This document shows positions 10,007 through 21,545 of a stretch of DNA of 40,273 nt, piece by piece. Each line of letters starts with the position of its first letter. Positions within the stretch are counted from its first letter, which is position 1. The notes beneath the pieces are model-generated. The model searched no databases. It saw only the letters and a list, made by a program, of their open reading frames with translations, and was not told where the DNA came from. Made by a program: the position numbers and the translations under genes. This DNA is from Smittium culicis (Eukaryota; Kickxellomycota; Harpellomycetes; Harpellales; Legeriomycetaceae), in NCBI GenBank assembly GCA_001970855.1, contig LSSN01000089.1, positions 1 to 40,273 on the forward strand. The letters are read 5' to 3'.

Positions 10007-11584
10007 ATGTCTGACGATGATTCTTTCGAGCTTTTTGTACTATACTTTATCCTTGGTGCCGTCATCGGAAGCTTACTTGTAGCAATTATAATATTGCTAT
10101 TCAAGCTCCTGCAAGAAGAGCAAGGCTTCTTATCTCTTGGCGACGATCCCGACCAAGAACTAGGAATCCCAACTGCAAGTGAAGCCGATCAACAGCAGCT
10201 ACTTCAAGACGACGATTTCAGGCAAAGCTACGAAATGGGTGTTGCTTTCGAAAGACAGTACCCTTACGGCACCCTTAGTACTGCAATCACCCCCGAACAA
10301 GAATCCTTAATCCTCGAAAAAGGCGTCAATGCCTGGGAATTCCTTGCCGACTACGATGTCAATGGTATAGTATCAGACAAAACTGAAATTACTCTCCACG
10401 GCGGCGAAAATATCGTCCAATCCAATATCCCTATACCCGTGAAAAACCACGTCTACTACTTTGAAGTCAAAATCGTCGATTTTCCAGAACAAGAAGAAAC
10501 AAAAACAAACTTATATATTGGTCTATCCACTAAACCATATCCAAAATGGCGCATGGTCGGCTACAATAAATTTTCTGTTGGATACCACGCAAATACCGGC
10601 TTCGTTTATAACAGCAGCGTGTTTAAACGCTCTAAAATGGGCAAACCTTGCTCAAAAGGCGATATTATCGGTATTGGCCATAACCCCAAAGCTGGAACTG
10701 TTTGGTTCACCAAAAACGGAAGGCGCACTAGCAGTTTTGTTTCCAACATGAACTACTCCCTATTCCCCTCCGTTAGCGCCGACGGCCCTTGCTCCCTCAG
10801 CGTTAATTTTGGCCAACGTGGCTTCGTTTTCATTGAAGCAAACGTCAAAAAGTGGGGTCTTGCCCCATTAGAAGGAACCCTTAAACCTCCCCCACAATAT
10901 GGCTACATCGCAAACTCTGTACTTTTAGAATCCTCCTCTTACAACTTAAACGAACATCCTCGATCCGAATCCTCTCAACCCAATGACCAATCTAACCTGA
11001 TCAACGGTAGACGACCCGGCTCTTTCTTTAACTCCCCTACATCTGCTACCAACTCTTCTAACGAATCGACTTACCAGTTAAATAATCGAAACGAACACCA
11101 CTCAATTAATTTCCCTCCTGATTACGAAGAAACTGATCCTATCGCACAACAATTAATCGAAGCTGGATCAAGCTTGCTAGTATCTCCGATAAACCTTTCA
11201 AATAATGCTAGTGTACAACCCAACAATCTTGAAATTGAAAACAACTGCTCCATCGATATTTCTCACCAACATCCCAACCCCGTAACTCAACCAGACATTA
11301 TCGCCCCTGACCAAACTGCTTCAACTTCAGATACTCTTGCCAATAATACCAGCCCAAGAATTGATCAAATCCAAGTCCCAGACATAAACACCAACACTGC
11401 TTCCCCTAGCTCCAGCGCCCTTAATATCTATGTACCAAATAACTCGGGCTCTAATATTACTGACAATCCAAGCTTAATATCTGACAGCATCGCTCCTTCT
11501 TCAACTGAAAATTCTAATCCTAAAACACCCTTAGCTGAACCTAATCCACTTGATACCACTTCTAGCAGCAATGATATTAATTAA
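10007..11584 (+). CDS. SSH4: SPRY-domain membrane adaptor of the Rsp5 ubiquitin ligase (SSH4/EAR1 family)
   Basis: Ssh4/Ear1 proteins sit in endosome and vacuole membranes and recruit Rsp5 to cargo for sorting into multivesicular bodies. This uninterrupted ORF encodes 525 aa. An acidic N-terminus (MSDDDSFE) precedes one transmembrane helix at about residues 8-34. A family linker containing QDDDFRQSYEMGVAFERQYP follows, then a SPRY domain at about 130-275 with YYFEVKI, YIGLSTKPYP, VGYHANTGFVYN, DIIGIGHNPKAGTVWFTKNG and LSVNFGQRGFVFIEANVKKW. Two PPxY motifs that would bind Rsp5 WW domains are present: PPQY at 295-298, where the family places its PY motif, and PPDY at 370-373. The 150-residue Ser/Asn/Pro-rich tail is disordered. 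It could equally be called EAR1; SSH4 and EAR1 are paralogues in yeast. Codon use is richer in C than that of its neighbours. Confidence 0.92.
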   Translation: MSDDDSFELFVLYFILGAVIGSLLVAIIILLFKLLQEEQGFLSLGDDPDQELGIPTASEADQQQLLQDDDFRQSYEMGVAFERQYPYGTLSTAITPEQESLILEKGVNAWEFLADYDVNGIVSDKTEITLHGGENIVQSNIPIPVKNHVYYFEVKIVDFPEQEETKTNLYIGLSTKPYPKWRMVGYNKFSVGYHANTGFVYNSSVFKRSKMGKPCSKGDIIGIGHNPKAGTVWFTKNGRRTSSFVSNMNYSLFPSVSADGPCSLSVNFGQRGFVFIEANVKKWGLAPLEGTLKPPPQYGYIANSVLLESSSYNLNEHPRSESSQPNDQSNLINGRRPGSFFNSPTSATNSSNESTYQLNNRNEHHSINFPPDYEETDPIAQQLIEAGSSLLVSPINLSNNASVQPNNLEIENNCSIDISHQHPNPVTQPDIIAPDQTASTSDTLANNTSPRIDQIQVPDINTNTASPSSSALNIYVPNNSGSNITDNPSLISDSIAPSSTENSNPKTPLAEPNPLDTTSSSNDIN

Positions 11585-12315
11585 TCGGCACACTTATTTC
11601 ATTTCTAAACCTATTTTTTTTCCTTTATAAAATAATATTAATCACTTCTACTTTCTAATGTTTAGTAATTTTAAATCTGGCTAGTATTTTAGAAATAATT
11701 TCTTCTACCTAACCTCTACTTCCGCACACCCTCCCCCTAAAATAAACAATTAATTAAAATACTTTTTTTGACTATTATAACTATTGAATGGATATTAAAT
11801 TAATTGTGTTGATTTCAAGGCTAAATGCTGAACTAATCGAAAATAAGATATCTATATTTCTTTCCTCTTTTTTATAGCTATAACATCTTTTCCTGCCCGT
11901 AGTAATAAACGAATGGACGTTCATTTTTAATACAGACGTATCCAATAATCCATCTTTAAAATCGCATAATATGCTTATTGGCTATACATTCAAATAACTA
12001 ATCATCATTGGATAAACACTTGCGTATACGTATATTTATTATTCCTTTATATATTCTTTTAAAGCTTTAAAAAAAAATAAAACTACTTTTCATTATATAT
12101 TCTTTAATTTTATATCATACAAACTTTAAACGAATTCTGTTTTATTTCGGTTTAAAAAAGATTATAAAAAAAAAAAGAACATTGTATCTTGTAGCTATAC
12201 ATAATCACAAGAAATATATAATATATACAATCACACGTACACGAAACTATTCAAACTTCCACCTCGCCTCAAAAAAAAATTTTTTTTTTACAAAAATAAA
12301 ACACGTTCATAAAGT
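11585..12315. other. Noncoding spacer between the SSH4-like gene and RPN12
   Basis: 731 bp AT-rich. It should contain the SSH4 3' end and the RPN12 promoter, including A/T homopolymers just before the RPN12 ATG. No further gene seen. Confidence 0.5.
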
Positions 12316-13387
12316 ATGGAGTACTTGAGAGCTTCAGAAGCCAGCCAGATTTACTCGAGCACTGTGCAGCTCGTTCAGAACAATTCCGATATCGCGCAAA
12401 TCGATTCGAACCTCTTGAAACTCAAGGTGAAACATCATTAACCCTTTATTCCCCATTTTATTCACATTTCTGTCTTTTTTTATGCCCATCTCTACTTTTC
12501 ATACCAACAATTAACTATATTTTTTTTTTAATGCGTGTGTAGAGATTTTTGGTTTTAAACTCGTTTTTGGATCCATCGAATATTCCTGACACTAATACGT
12601 TGACTCTATGCAGTAATTGCTTCATCTCGCAACCTTATTTATTTGCTATTTCAAACATACTCCCTTATTGTTTGTTTGTTTGTTTATTTTGTTATTTTCC
12701 TCATGCTTCAATTAATTTTTTTTTTTTTTTTACGTAGGAGAAATCCTCGAGTTGGGTGCCGAGTACACGATAGCAGCAGGTAACATGGACGCGTTCGAAG
12801 ATTACATCAACAAGCTATCCGCTTTCTACTTCAGCCCTAACGAAACCGTGAGTGCCGAATCGCCAAAGAAGCATTACTTCATGGGCCTGCATCTCATGCA
12901 GCTATTGACGCAATCGCGCATCACCGATTTTCATCTCGCGCTCGAGCAGCTGGATACTGACGATATCCGCAACAACGCCTATCTCCTGCAGCCGATCGAG
13001 TTCGAGCAGGCGATGACCGAGGGCAACTACAAGAAAATCATCAAGGCGCTGCACGCGCTCGACCCAAACTCGATCGCGTACAAGCTCGTCGCCACGCTCA
13101 GTTTGACGATCCGCAAGGAGATCGCGTCGTTCGCAAGCTCGCTCTACGCCAGCCTGCCCGTCAACGACGCCAAAGCCCTGCTCTTCTGCGCATCCGTCGA
13201 CGAGCTGCTCGCGCTCGCCGCGGAGTTCGGGTGGTCCGTCAGTGCCGACGCTGATGGTAGTGGCAATGGCAATGGCGGCAGGATCGTTTTCAACGGTAGC
13301 TCCAGCGACGACGCCCTTGACTTTGACCCGACCCTCGTCATCGAACAAAACCTCGTTTTCGCGCGCGAGCTCGAACGAATCGTCTAG
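12316..13387 (+). CDS. RPN12: 26S proteasome regulatory subunit RPN12 (PSMD8)
   Basis: Rpn12 is a PCI-domain lid subunit of the 19S particle, added late in lid assembly. Exons 12316-12426, 12543-12612 and 12738-13387 give 831 nt and 276 aa. Exon 1 is helical (MEYLRASEASQIYSSTVQLV). Exon 2 gives RFLVLNSFLDPSN and ends TLTLC plus one base. Exon 3 restores REILELGAEYTIAAGNMDAF, matching the ARDILEIGA block of PSMD8. It continues with YFMGLHLMQLLTQSRITDFH, LLQPIEFEQAMTEGNYKKI, IRKEIASF, NDAKALLFC, and the conserved C-terminal VFARELERIV used to lock the lid. A Gly/Asn/Asp insertion (about DADGSGNGNGG) interrupts the winged-helix part just before RIVFNG. Introns are 116 and 125 bp. GC content climbs to 60-70% in the last 300 bp, unlike the first two exons. 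Confidence 0.95.
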
Positions 13388-13731
13388 AACAATAAAAAAA
13401 AAATAATAATAATAATAATAATCATCTTTTACTTTATTTCTTTTTTTTTTTTTTTTAAAAAAAATCTTCCCTCTTCTCCCATTCGTTTTTTATTTACATT
13501 TATAATATTATACTCAAACAGTCCTCTGCCTCTTTTTTTTTTTTTTTTAATTTACGGTTTGCATACAAATTTTGGAGAAAAGACTTGAACAAAATATCAG
13601 TTATAACATATCCTTATGATAATTTGTTTTGGCGATAAAAACTACCAAGTGGCATGATGAATGATTTAAAAATAAGAAAAAGAAAAAGAGAAGCGTGCAA
13701 AGTAGTAAATATAAATTTGATTAAGGTTAAT
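13388..13731. other. RPN12 3' flank, low-complexity noncoding
   Basis: This region holds a short (AAT)n microsatellite at about 13,404-13,422, then T homopolymers of 14 or more. AATAAA-like sites suit RPN12 polyadenylation. No gene was seen before the gap. An apparent ORF beginning at 13,654 is open only because it runs into N. Confidence 0.6.
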
Positions 13732-14266
13732 GGGGGGGGGGGGGGGNNNNNNNNNNNNNNNNNNNNNNNNNNNNNNNNNNNNNNNNNNNNNNNNNNNNNN
13801 NNNNNNNNNNNNNNNNNNNNNNNNNNNNNNNNNNNNNNNNNNNNNNNNNNNNNNNNNNNNNNNNNNNNNNNNNNNNNNNNNNNNNNNNNNNNNNNNNNNN
13901 NNNNNNNNNNNNNNNNNNNNNNNNNNNNNNNNNNNNNNNNNNNNNNNNNNNNNNNNNNNNNNNNNNNNNNNNNNNNNNNNNNNNNNNNNNNNNNNNNNNN
14001 NNNNNNNNNNNNNNNNNNNNNNNNNNNNNNNNNNNNNNNNNNNNNNNNNNNNNNNNNNNNNNNNNNNNNNNNNNNNNNNNNNNNNNNNNNNNNNNNNNNN
14101 NNNNNNNNNNNNNNNNNNNNNNNNNNNNNNNNNNNNNNNNNNNNNNNNNNNNNNNNNNNNNNNNNNNNNNNNNNNNNNNNNNNNNNNNNNNNNNNNNNNN
14201 NNNNNNNNNNNNNNNNNNNNNNNNNNNNNNNNNNNNNNNNNNNNNNNNNNNNGGGGGGGGGGGGGG
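13732..14266. other. Assembly gap bounded by G homopolymers
   Basis: N fills 13,747-14,252 (506 positions). G runs of 15 (13,732-13,746) and 14 (14,253-14,266), both on the plus strand, abut the two sides. The sequence was probably lost at a long poly-G or G-rich tract. The gap lies between the 3' ends of two convergent genes, so it need not hide coding sequence, but this cannot be excluded. Confidence 0.97.
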
Positions 14267-14293
14267 ATTATTGTAAGTGAGAAAAGTGAAGGT

Positions 14294-15407
14294 CTATTTT
14301 GCTAAAAAGTACTTGAAATATTCGTACGTCGTCCAGCTGATGGCAGTGCCGGGCATGAACGAGATGACGCGGGGCACGATGCCGCGGAAGAGGCCTTTAA
14401 ACCCAAACGTACTCATGATAATGTTGAACGGCTGGATGATGCCAGTAACGGTCTTGAGCCGCAAATCGCCCGATATGCCGCGCGTCTGAATGAGCGTTTT
14501 CGCGCAATCTATGGGTGTTGTGACGGCAGCAGCGATGGCGCCCGAGAGCGCGCCACTGACCATGTGCGTGGCTGGGCTGTAGTCGAGGTTCGGGTTCAGC
14601 GTTTTCTTGAATACGTCGTAGAGACCGAACTGGATGGTTTGCAGCGGAAGGTTCATTAGAAGGGTGGCTGGATACGACGCGTAGAAGGCAGACAAACCCT
14701 CTTTCTTCAGGATTTGATGCGCGCAGCTGAATGCCGTCTTGTACAGTTTGCCGTCGACTTGCATACGCTGCTTCACCACTTTATATAAATAAATAATCAA
14801 ACAGAATCAAATTTAGATAAGGCAAATTAATAAGGTTGTAAAAAAAAAAAAAAAGTAGCTTGGTGCGTAAGATTTATTTAATAAATTGAAAGGGGTGGGG
14901 GGATGGGAGGAATAATTACCGTCAAAAGGGTTCATTAGCATATCGCTCATTATTGTTCCTGCACCTCCAGCTATACCTGCAGATACAAAATCAATGTTGT
15001 TATCGTTACCGCCGGACAGGATATACTTAACTTCTTCGTAAGCGGCGAAATAGAGGGCATGAGACGGACCAGCACCAGCAACCATTGATCCAATACCCCG
15101 CCAAAGGGCGCGGATTCCTTCTGTTGTTGATACTATCTTGAAAGACTCTGTTATGCCCGTATACAGCAGATTCTTGTGGTTTCCGACAAGTTGCATTCGT
15201 GTCTATTGTTTTATTTTATTTGATATAAAAGAAAATTTTTTATAAGTACTTGGCTTTTATAGTTAAATTTATTTAAAGGTATACTTTTATACTGTCGAAA
15301 GGGTACATGACGGCGTGTTCCATTATTCCAGCAGCTGCACCAGCAGCCATATGTAGGTATATAGAGGTTGTTTCAGGTAGCTCTTCATAGTCATGATCCT
15401 GAGCCAT
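14294..15407 (-). CDS. MRS3: Mitoferrin, mitochondrial iron carrier (MRS3/MRS4, SLC25A28/37 family)
   Basis: This inner-membrane carrier imports iron for haem and Fe-S cluster synthesis. Exons 15407-15285, 15202-14920 and 14778-14294 (minus strand) join to 891 nt and 296 aa, the usual size. The N-terminus [12 protein letters not shown] with [18 protein letters not shown] is typical of mitoferrin (AGI-EH before the first signature). All three carrier signatures are present: YPFDSIKTRMQ, split by intron 1 after Lys; [12 protein letters not shown], split by intron 2; and [30 protein letters not shown] and [20 protein letters not shown] are also family-like. Introns are 82 bp (GTATAC donor) and 141 bp (GTAATT donor; acceptor ends AAAG, weaker than most here). 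Exon 3 is GC-rich (70% in 14,521-14,580) while exon 2 is about 42%. MRS3 and MRS4 cannot be told apart. Confidence 0.95.
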
Positions 15408-17900
15408 TTTATATTATTTTAAAAGATATTTTTGATAAAGATTGGAGAATTGATTGGTAAATAGGAGTAAAGGGGGAGGGGTATTATTTATGGATTAAGA
15501 GTTTCTATTTTTCTATCAAGTTGATAAATCAGAATATGAAATAGTATATTGGGGAGTTTTTTTTTGGTATTGTGAAGTGAGTGAGAAGTAATAAGGCAGA
15601 TTTTTTTTTTTGACGAATCTATTGCTGAGAGCAGTAAAGGCGAAGAAAACTGATATTATATTTGTAATCGAAATTAATATATTGAACAAAACAATAGATA
15701 TTGTTATAGAGAAGGTATGTTTTTTTGCTTGGGTATTTTGGATGGGGGGTGGGATGTAATAAATAAAGATATTGATATCAAATAGTATGGAGGTTTTTCT
15801 CTTTGAAAGTAGAAATTAAATTAGAAATGATAAAAAAAAGGAATGGAAGATATTTTTTATACAGTCTATAAAGTATCTATACAGAGCGTTTTTGGGTAGG
15901 TGGATAAGAGTATTGAGTTAAGCAGGTGAGTTGGTATAAAGAGGATGCAGGTGAGAAGCAGGCTGGTAGTTTTAAATACAAAGTGATTTGGGTTTGGAGA
16001 ATTCAGGGAAAAGAGAAAGGCTTAAACTTATTGAATATAATCCTCTTTATAAAAAATATATATGGTATAGCTATGAACAGAAAGTCATAGCAAAAGGAAT
16101 AAAAAAAGAAAAAAAAATCAAGGTATTAGAGAGACGAAAAAGTAATTGAGCCGATGCGATAAAAAAAAAACAAATAGCAAAAATCTACAATCGAATGAAA
16201 AGATCAGCTCTGATCTGATTAGAATTTTTTTTTTTTTTATCGGCATTAATTAGAGGAATAATGGCCGAGGAAATCTTGGCCTAGAAATTGAGATAAGATG
16301 CAAACTATAAAAAAAAAAAAAAAGTTTATTTGCTCCCAAAGATTATGAAGTGACATAGCTGTTTTCTTTTTTTTTTCGCCGATTCCATTGACAAGAAATT
16401 TGTCATCATACCACGCCTTTAAATACATTCACCCTCACTCACACCCACGATTGGTTGTCTTAATACGCTATATCGTATGCACCAAACCTATTTACGCTAT
16501 ATCATATGCGTTCAATGATGCTGCAGGTGCAGGGGGGAGGGCGAGCTCCCAACTCTCTTAATGATGCTCGTTTAGGCCTGTGTTGCCCAGTATTGCTTGC
16601 AGCCTAAAAAATAGCCGTCTTTATCAAATACGATTCTATCCACTCTTTAAAGCTAAAAAAAAAACGTCAACTATCATTAATTTTGCGATGAGCATTCCCT
16701 CAGTAAAGGCGCTTTATAGCAGTGAACTGACCTTTAAGACCCATTAATGCTTGAATTTGGGCTAGTTGCTTATAGTCTTTGAAAGCAGTGGTGAAGGCGA
16801 GTTGTGGGCAAGTCTAGAGGTAATGCTAGCAAAGTATAATCTTTATGATGCTTTGAATGCACATCAATCTGCAGCCCCACCCACTAATTAGCAAATCTTA
16901 TTTCGTCACACTTCCGCTGCTAACAAAACCTTATTTTGCGACTCTTTTGCCGCTAAATAAATAGACCTGACAAATTACCTTATGCGAAAAAATTGCTTTT
17001 TACTTTTTTTTTTTTTTTTTTCCTCAGGAAGAAATTGCTTATTACATAAATCTGCTCATCTGTCCACGATTAAATCAGTTTCCATCTTCCCTTATCAGAT
17101 CTTCCCCCTCTTCTCGCTATCCATTGGCCTAACTAATCATTATTATGTTTAGCCCTGATCTGTGGCTAATTGCTGATTAGACTGATATAAATTGACTATT
17201 CCTATCAATCCCTATCACTATTGGCAGATCTTGTCCAATAGATATAACCAGAATATATCTGTAATCTGTAAATCAAGATTTTCACATTCCAGTAACATTA
17301 ACTCTATTTACCTAAACTACTATACCTATTTCTTTTTTTTTTTCCCTACATTGCCAGTTTCAAGACAACCTCTCTTCTCGGTCATGCGTCAAAATGTTGG
17401 TCTGCTATAATTTTAAAGCTTATTTCATGTTTTTAATAACGCTCAAAGAAATTGCAAAATATCTATTTTATAGGTAATTTAATGCTACACATATAGAACC
17501 CGTTTGCACTATTACTAACTTCTATAAAAGATGGGTACAAATCAACGCTATCTAATTTGTTTCTCCGTTATTTGTAATCATATCTAATTTTGATAGATCT
17601 ATACCATCATCGGCTTCTAACCAACTGATCTCTATATGAAATTCTTTATAGTTATTTTATATTCTCATGTGTTACAGTTCATAAAATCAAGTGAAAAATT
17701 GATAGCCAATGAACGAAATAGTTGCTTTTTGTTGGCAAATAAAAAACACAAATTGTTACTAATTATTTTAAAACCTATTATAACTATTTTTTAGCCAATT
17801 ATCATAATGATAATGATATATTAAGGCCAATAATATAATACTGCATCAAAGTCACCTCTTCCTTCTGAATCCCCATTATTATACTATCACGAGTCTGGCT
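15408..17900. other. Noncoding region upstream of mitoferrin
   Basis: About 2.5 kb with no convincing ORF. 15,410-16,200 is purine-rich on the plus strand. A less AT-rich patch at about 16,440-16,930 contains a direct repeat but no coding frame or RNA gene I can name. After about 17,400 it grades into the AT-rich island. Short ORFs at 16,246-16,428 (-) and 17,192-17,410 (+) run over homopolymers and look spurious. Confidence 0.5.
16464..16509. repeat. Two-copy 17-bp direct repeat, period 29 bp
   Basis: TACGCTATATCGTATGC at 16464-16480 recurs as TACGCTATATCATATGC at 16493-16509 with one transition. It lies 1.06 kb upstream of the mitoferrin start. Confidence 0.75.
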
Positions 17901-20900
17901 TAATAATAAAATAATTGGTTATATATTAATTTAAAGTGCCAAGCTTATCCATTTAACATGAATAAAAAATTTTATAGTTGACATTAAAAACAATAATAAA
18001 TGATTGTGCGTTAATATAGCCTACCAATCCCGCTCATGGGTATCACATTCAAAAATAAATAAAATATACAGGTATATATAAATATTAACAATACGTCATA
18101 AGCTAATACGAAAGAATAATTATTTAATAATCTTGGAATTAAATTTGGCTCATTTGGAACCCAATTAAAATAATCAACTAGACCTTTTTAACAAAATATC
18201 CAAATATGTATATTATTAACGGATTAAGTCACATTAAACTCTATGATAAACACAGGTAGATATTAGATGGTTATGTCACATTCAAAAAACTTATACATGA
18301 CCGTGTTTCGTTTATTTCAATTTAAAATTTGCAGCAAATAAGTATCATTTTTAAAAAAAAACTGCTTTTGGTAATTTAAAAGTTCAAATATATATTAATA
18401 TAATAATATTACGTAAAATAAAATAAAATAAAAAATTAAGTATAGAAATACATAATATTATAAATCTATATTTTTTGAATCTAATTCAACTAAATTTGAT
18501 CTCAAATCACTATCTAATATTATTTTTACTATGAAAATACTCAGATATGCTTGTCAAAAACTATTATATATTCAATATATCAACAACCTTCAACCATTAT
18601 GTAGAGACTCACTAAAATTCCTAAAAATATAAAATTCTAATACCTATAGCAAGATTGATTGCTATTTGATGAAATAGAATTTCTTGGCTCCAAAAAATAT
18701 CGCCAGAACTACTATTATTTATACATACAAGCCTATGATACCCTTATTAAAAATTTTAGCAAAATCGGGCGATCATCCAAATAGGTGCAATCAAAATTTT
18801 ATAAAATTTTAAAACATATATATATATTACACCAAAAATTTTAAAATTTAGACTGAAATGATTTCACAAAACTGATAATTAATCAATACACAAAAAAAAA
18901 AAACTGCTTTATAAAATGAGTAGCACTGTTTATATGAAATACCATTTCTTCTAAATTTAAAAAAAATAGAAAGTTCAAAATTTCTAAACTTCAATTCATT
19001 GAAGTTTTGCACTATTTTTATCCATATCTCAAATAAAAAATTGTATAAAAATTTTTGTTAATTCTTATACTACCTGAAAAAAATTTTAAAAATAGAAATT
19101 ACCAAAATTTTAATTCAATAATAAAAGCATTTACCTTTTAAGCGAAAATTAAATAATAATATATAAATTTAATTTGAATACGTATAAATATAAAATATGT
19201 GTGGAAGAATTCATAATTTCACAAAATAAAAATCATTGGATTAAGGTTGTCGTCTATAATTGATATTTCTGAATTGTACAAGTCTCTAGATCCAAATAAA
19301 ATAAATTATCAAAATTATAAATTTTATATGTTCTAGAGATATGAAACATTGATATACATTGGTAAAAAATACCAAATCAGATATAAATGTTGGGAGGTGT
19401 TGGAATTTTTTCAAGTATTTTAAAATGAATAAAATGAATAAAAAATAATAGTTTATGAATAAGGGGAAAATAGTAAAGCATTTTTTTTATATCCAATAAA
19501 TATCATTATATATGTTCAATAGTTGGCCAGAATTGCTGAATACATACAAAAATATTATTAAAAATATCAAATGCATACAAAGAAATAGAATACAAGCAGA
19601 ATAATTCGTCGCCATAAAGCAAAATACAAAGGATTGTATGATATGTTAATATTTTAAACACAATTATTTATATACAGCTAAATAATAATAGATACAGTCT
19701 TATATGAAATTTAACAAATAAGACCATATGAGTCCAAAATTAAACCACATTTAAGCGAAAAAATATTAAAATGTAAGAAAATAACAACAAAGTAAAATTA
19801 CCGGTAATCTTTAACGAAAAATTTTGTAATAAAAAAATATTGTAAAATTAAAATATCTTTCTACTTTATACCCTACTGTTTTTTCAAATTTACATGATAA
19901 AAAATAAAAAATTTTTTGTGTTTTTTTTTTTTACATCTTGATACAAATTTTATAGCCGCTTAAACATTTTTAATGTATCTTATTGTTTTATTGTATAACC
20001 ATAACATTATTATTTAATTGTAGATAATCTAAACTTTAAAAAATTAATCGATATAAACAACGTTACCGAAATTTAAAATTTTTATCGCCCGTAACATGGT
20101 TGGAGAAGTGTTCGATTAAACAGAAACACAAATATCCCCAGGTTTAATTTCAAATTTAGTTGGTCCGGAAATTTTATAAACGAAAGGAATAGGTATAAAA
20201 AAATTTTCGAATATCTGATAAATGCTATTAAATATACTATTTTATGAATTAAAAAATAAAATTAAGACGGAATTTGGGCTTATGACGAATTATTTCCATA
20301 GCTTAACATAAGTAATAAATAAATATAAAGGTATTCTGATAGAAAATTAATTCTCAGCGATCCATAGAATCACTAATTACCATATTATTGCTTTTATCAG
20401 CTTACATTTATTAATTAAAACTTTAATTATATTAATTATCATTTTAAAAATTACAGATTATTTATTTTTAAATGATTTAATTATATCGTTTCACTATCAG
20501 CATTATTTCTATTTTATTAACAAATTTAAACCCACTTTTCACCCAATCTATCGAAATTAACAAACTCAAAATTCTCAAGTTTCTCATTCGGTATAAAATA
20601 TAAATAGAAATTATAACCAGTTTATTCAAGATTAAAACTGTTCCGTAAGCGAAAAAAAATCTTATTTCATATCAAGTAGATGCAAATAAGATATTTAATT
20701 ACTGCATAAATAATTTTATCATTTGACATTGAATTAACTAAAATTATACTGATGTAATAAATACAATTAATGAGCATTTTTTCTAATTATTTTGTACTTT
20801 CGTAAAATTACTAGATTTTATTAATGAGATATTTAATATAGGAAAAAACCAGAGATTTATAAATATAATAGTTTACTCTTTTATTGATCATTTAATGTGA

Positions 20901-21500
20901 AAAAATCACCAAATAAGTTTGTAGTCTATGAATATTTCAAAAACACTCTATATTAGATGATATTTAGATCTTTATTAGCTAATAAAAGATGGGGGGATAG
21001 AATAATTGTAAACTCAAATAAAAATTGATTTCATTTTTATCAACAATTATGATTCATTTTAATTACAAATAAAAATATTTTAAACTAGATAAAAATTATA
21101 AATAATAATATACATATATAAATGCATTTTTTTAAACTCAGAGTTGTGCTGGTAGATAATAATAATTAATATGTTGCAGATAAGTAAAATCTGGGCACTT
21201 AATTGCACTTTTAGCGTTTATAAATTATTTAAGTAAAAATAATTTAATATTTATTATAATTATAATTAAAAAAACCTTCAGTTAATATTGTTACTTTTAT
21301 AAAGCTTACAACGATATTAAAATTATGATAGTAATAGCAATTCTAAAAAAATGATATATTTCGTATAAAATAAATACTATGACGTTAAGCGATAAAAAAT
21401 AATTTACAGTATGTATATGATAAACGCCGATAAATGATTAGATAACTTAAAATTCAGTGGGAAATTTTCTGAAGAATTTTGGAATATTTTAATTCTATAT
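17900..21500. other. Extremely AT-rich gene-free sequence
   Basis: 3.6 kb with no ORF above 60 codons on either strand. The line 18,421-18,480 has 5 G/C in 60. A/T homopolymers and short AAATA-type runs are common. I see no tRNA, rRNA or recognisable transposon protein. It is probably decayed repeat DNA or a heterochromatin-like island. Confidence 0.5.
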
Positions 21501-21506
21501 TCCGAA

Positions 21507-21545
21507 CATTCACATCCTGATATTTATTAAATCAGGGTATGAATG
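21507..21545. repeat. 15-bp stem hairpin just upstream of the gypsy remnant
   Basis: CATTCACATCCTGAT (21507-21521) pairs with ATCAGGGTATGAATG (21531-21545) around a 9-base A/T loop, with one C-A mismatch and one G-T wobble. It is preceded by GAACA, as is the hairpin at 27,883. It could be the start of a decayed 5' LTR, about 300 bp before the gag remnant, but this is a guess. Confidence 0.45.

Noticed and set aside
12902..13348. 148-codon ORF on the minus strand inside RPN12 exon 3
   Set aside because: Shadow of a GC-rich coding exon. The plus-strand frame is unambiguous Rpn12.
13654..14305. Two plus-strand ORFs crossing the N block
   Set aside because: They are open only because N codons cannot be stops; the flanks are poly-G and low-complexity.
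14277..14489. 70-codon plus-strand ORF
   Set aside because: Antisense shadow of mitoferrin exon 3.
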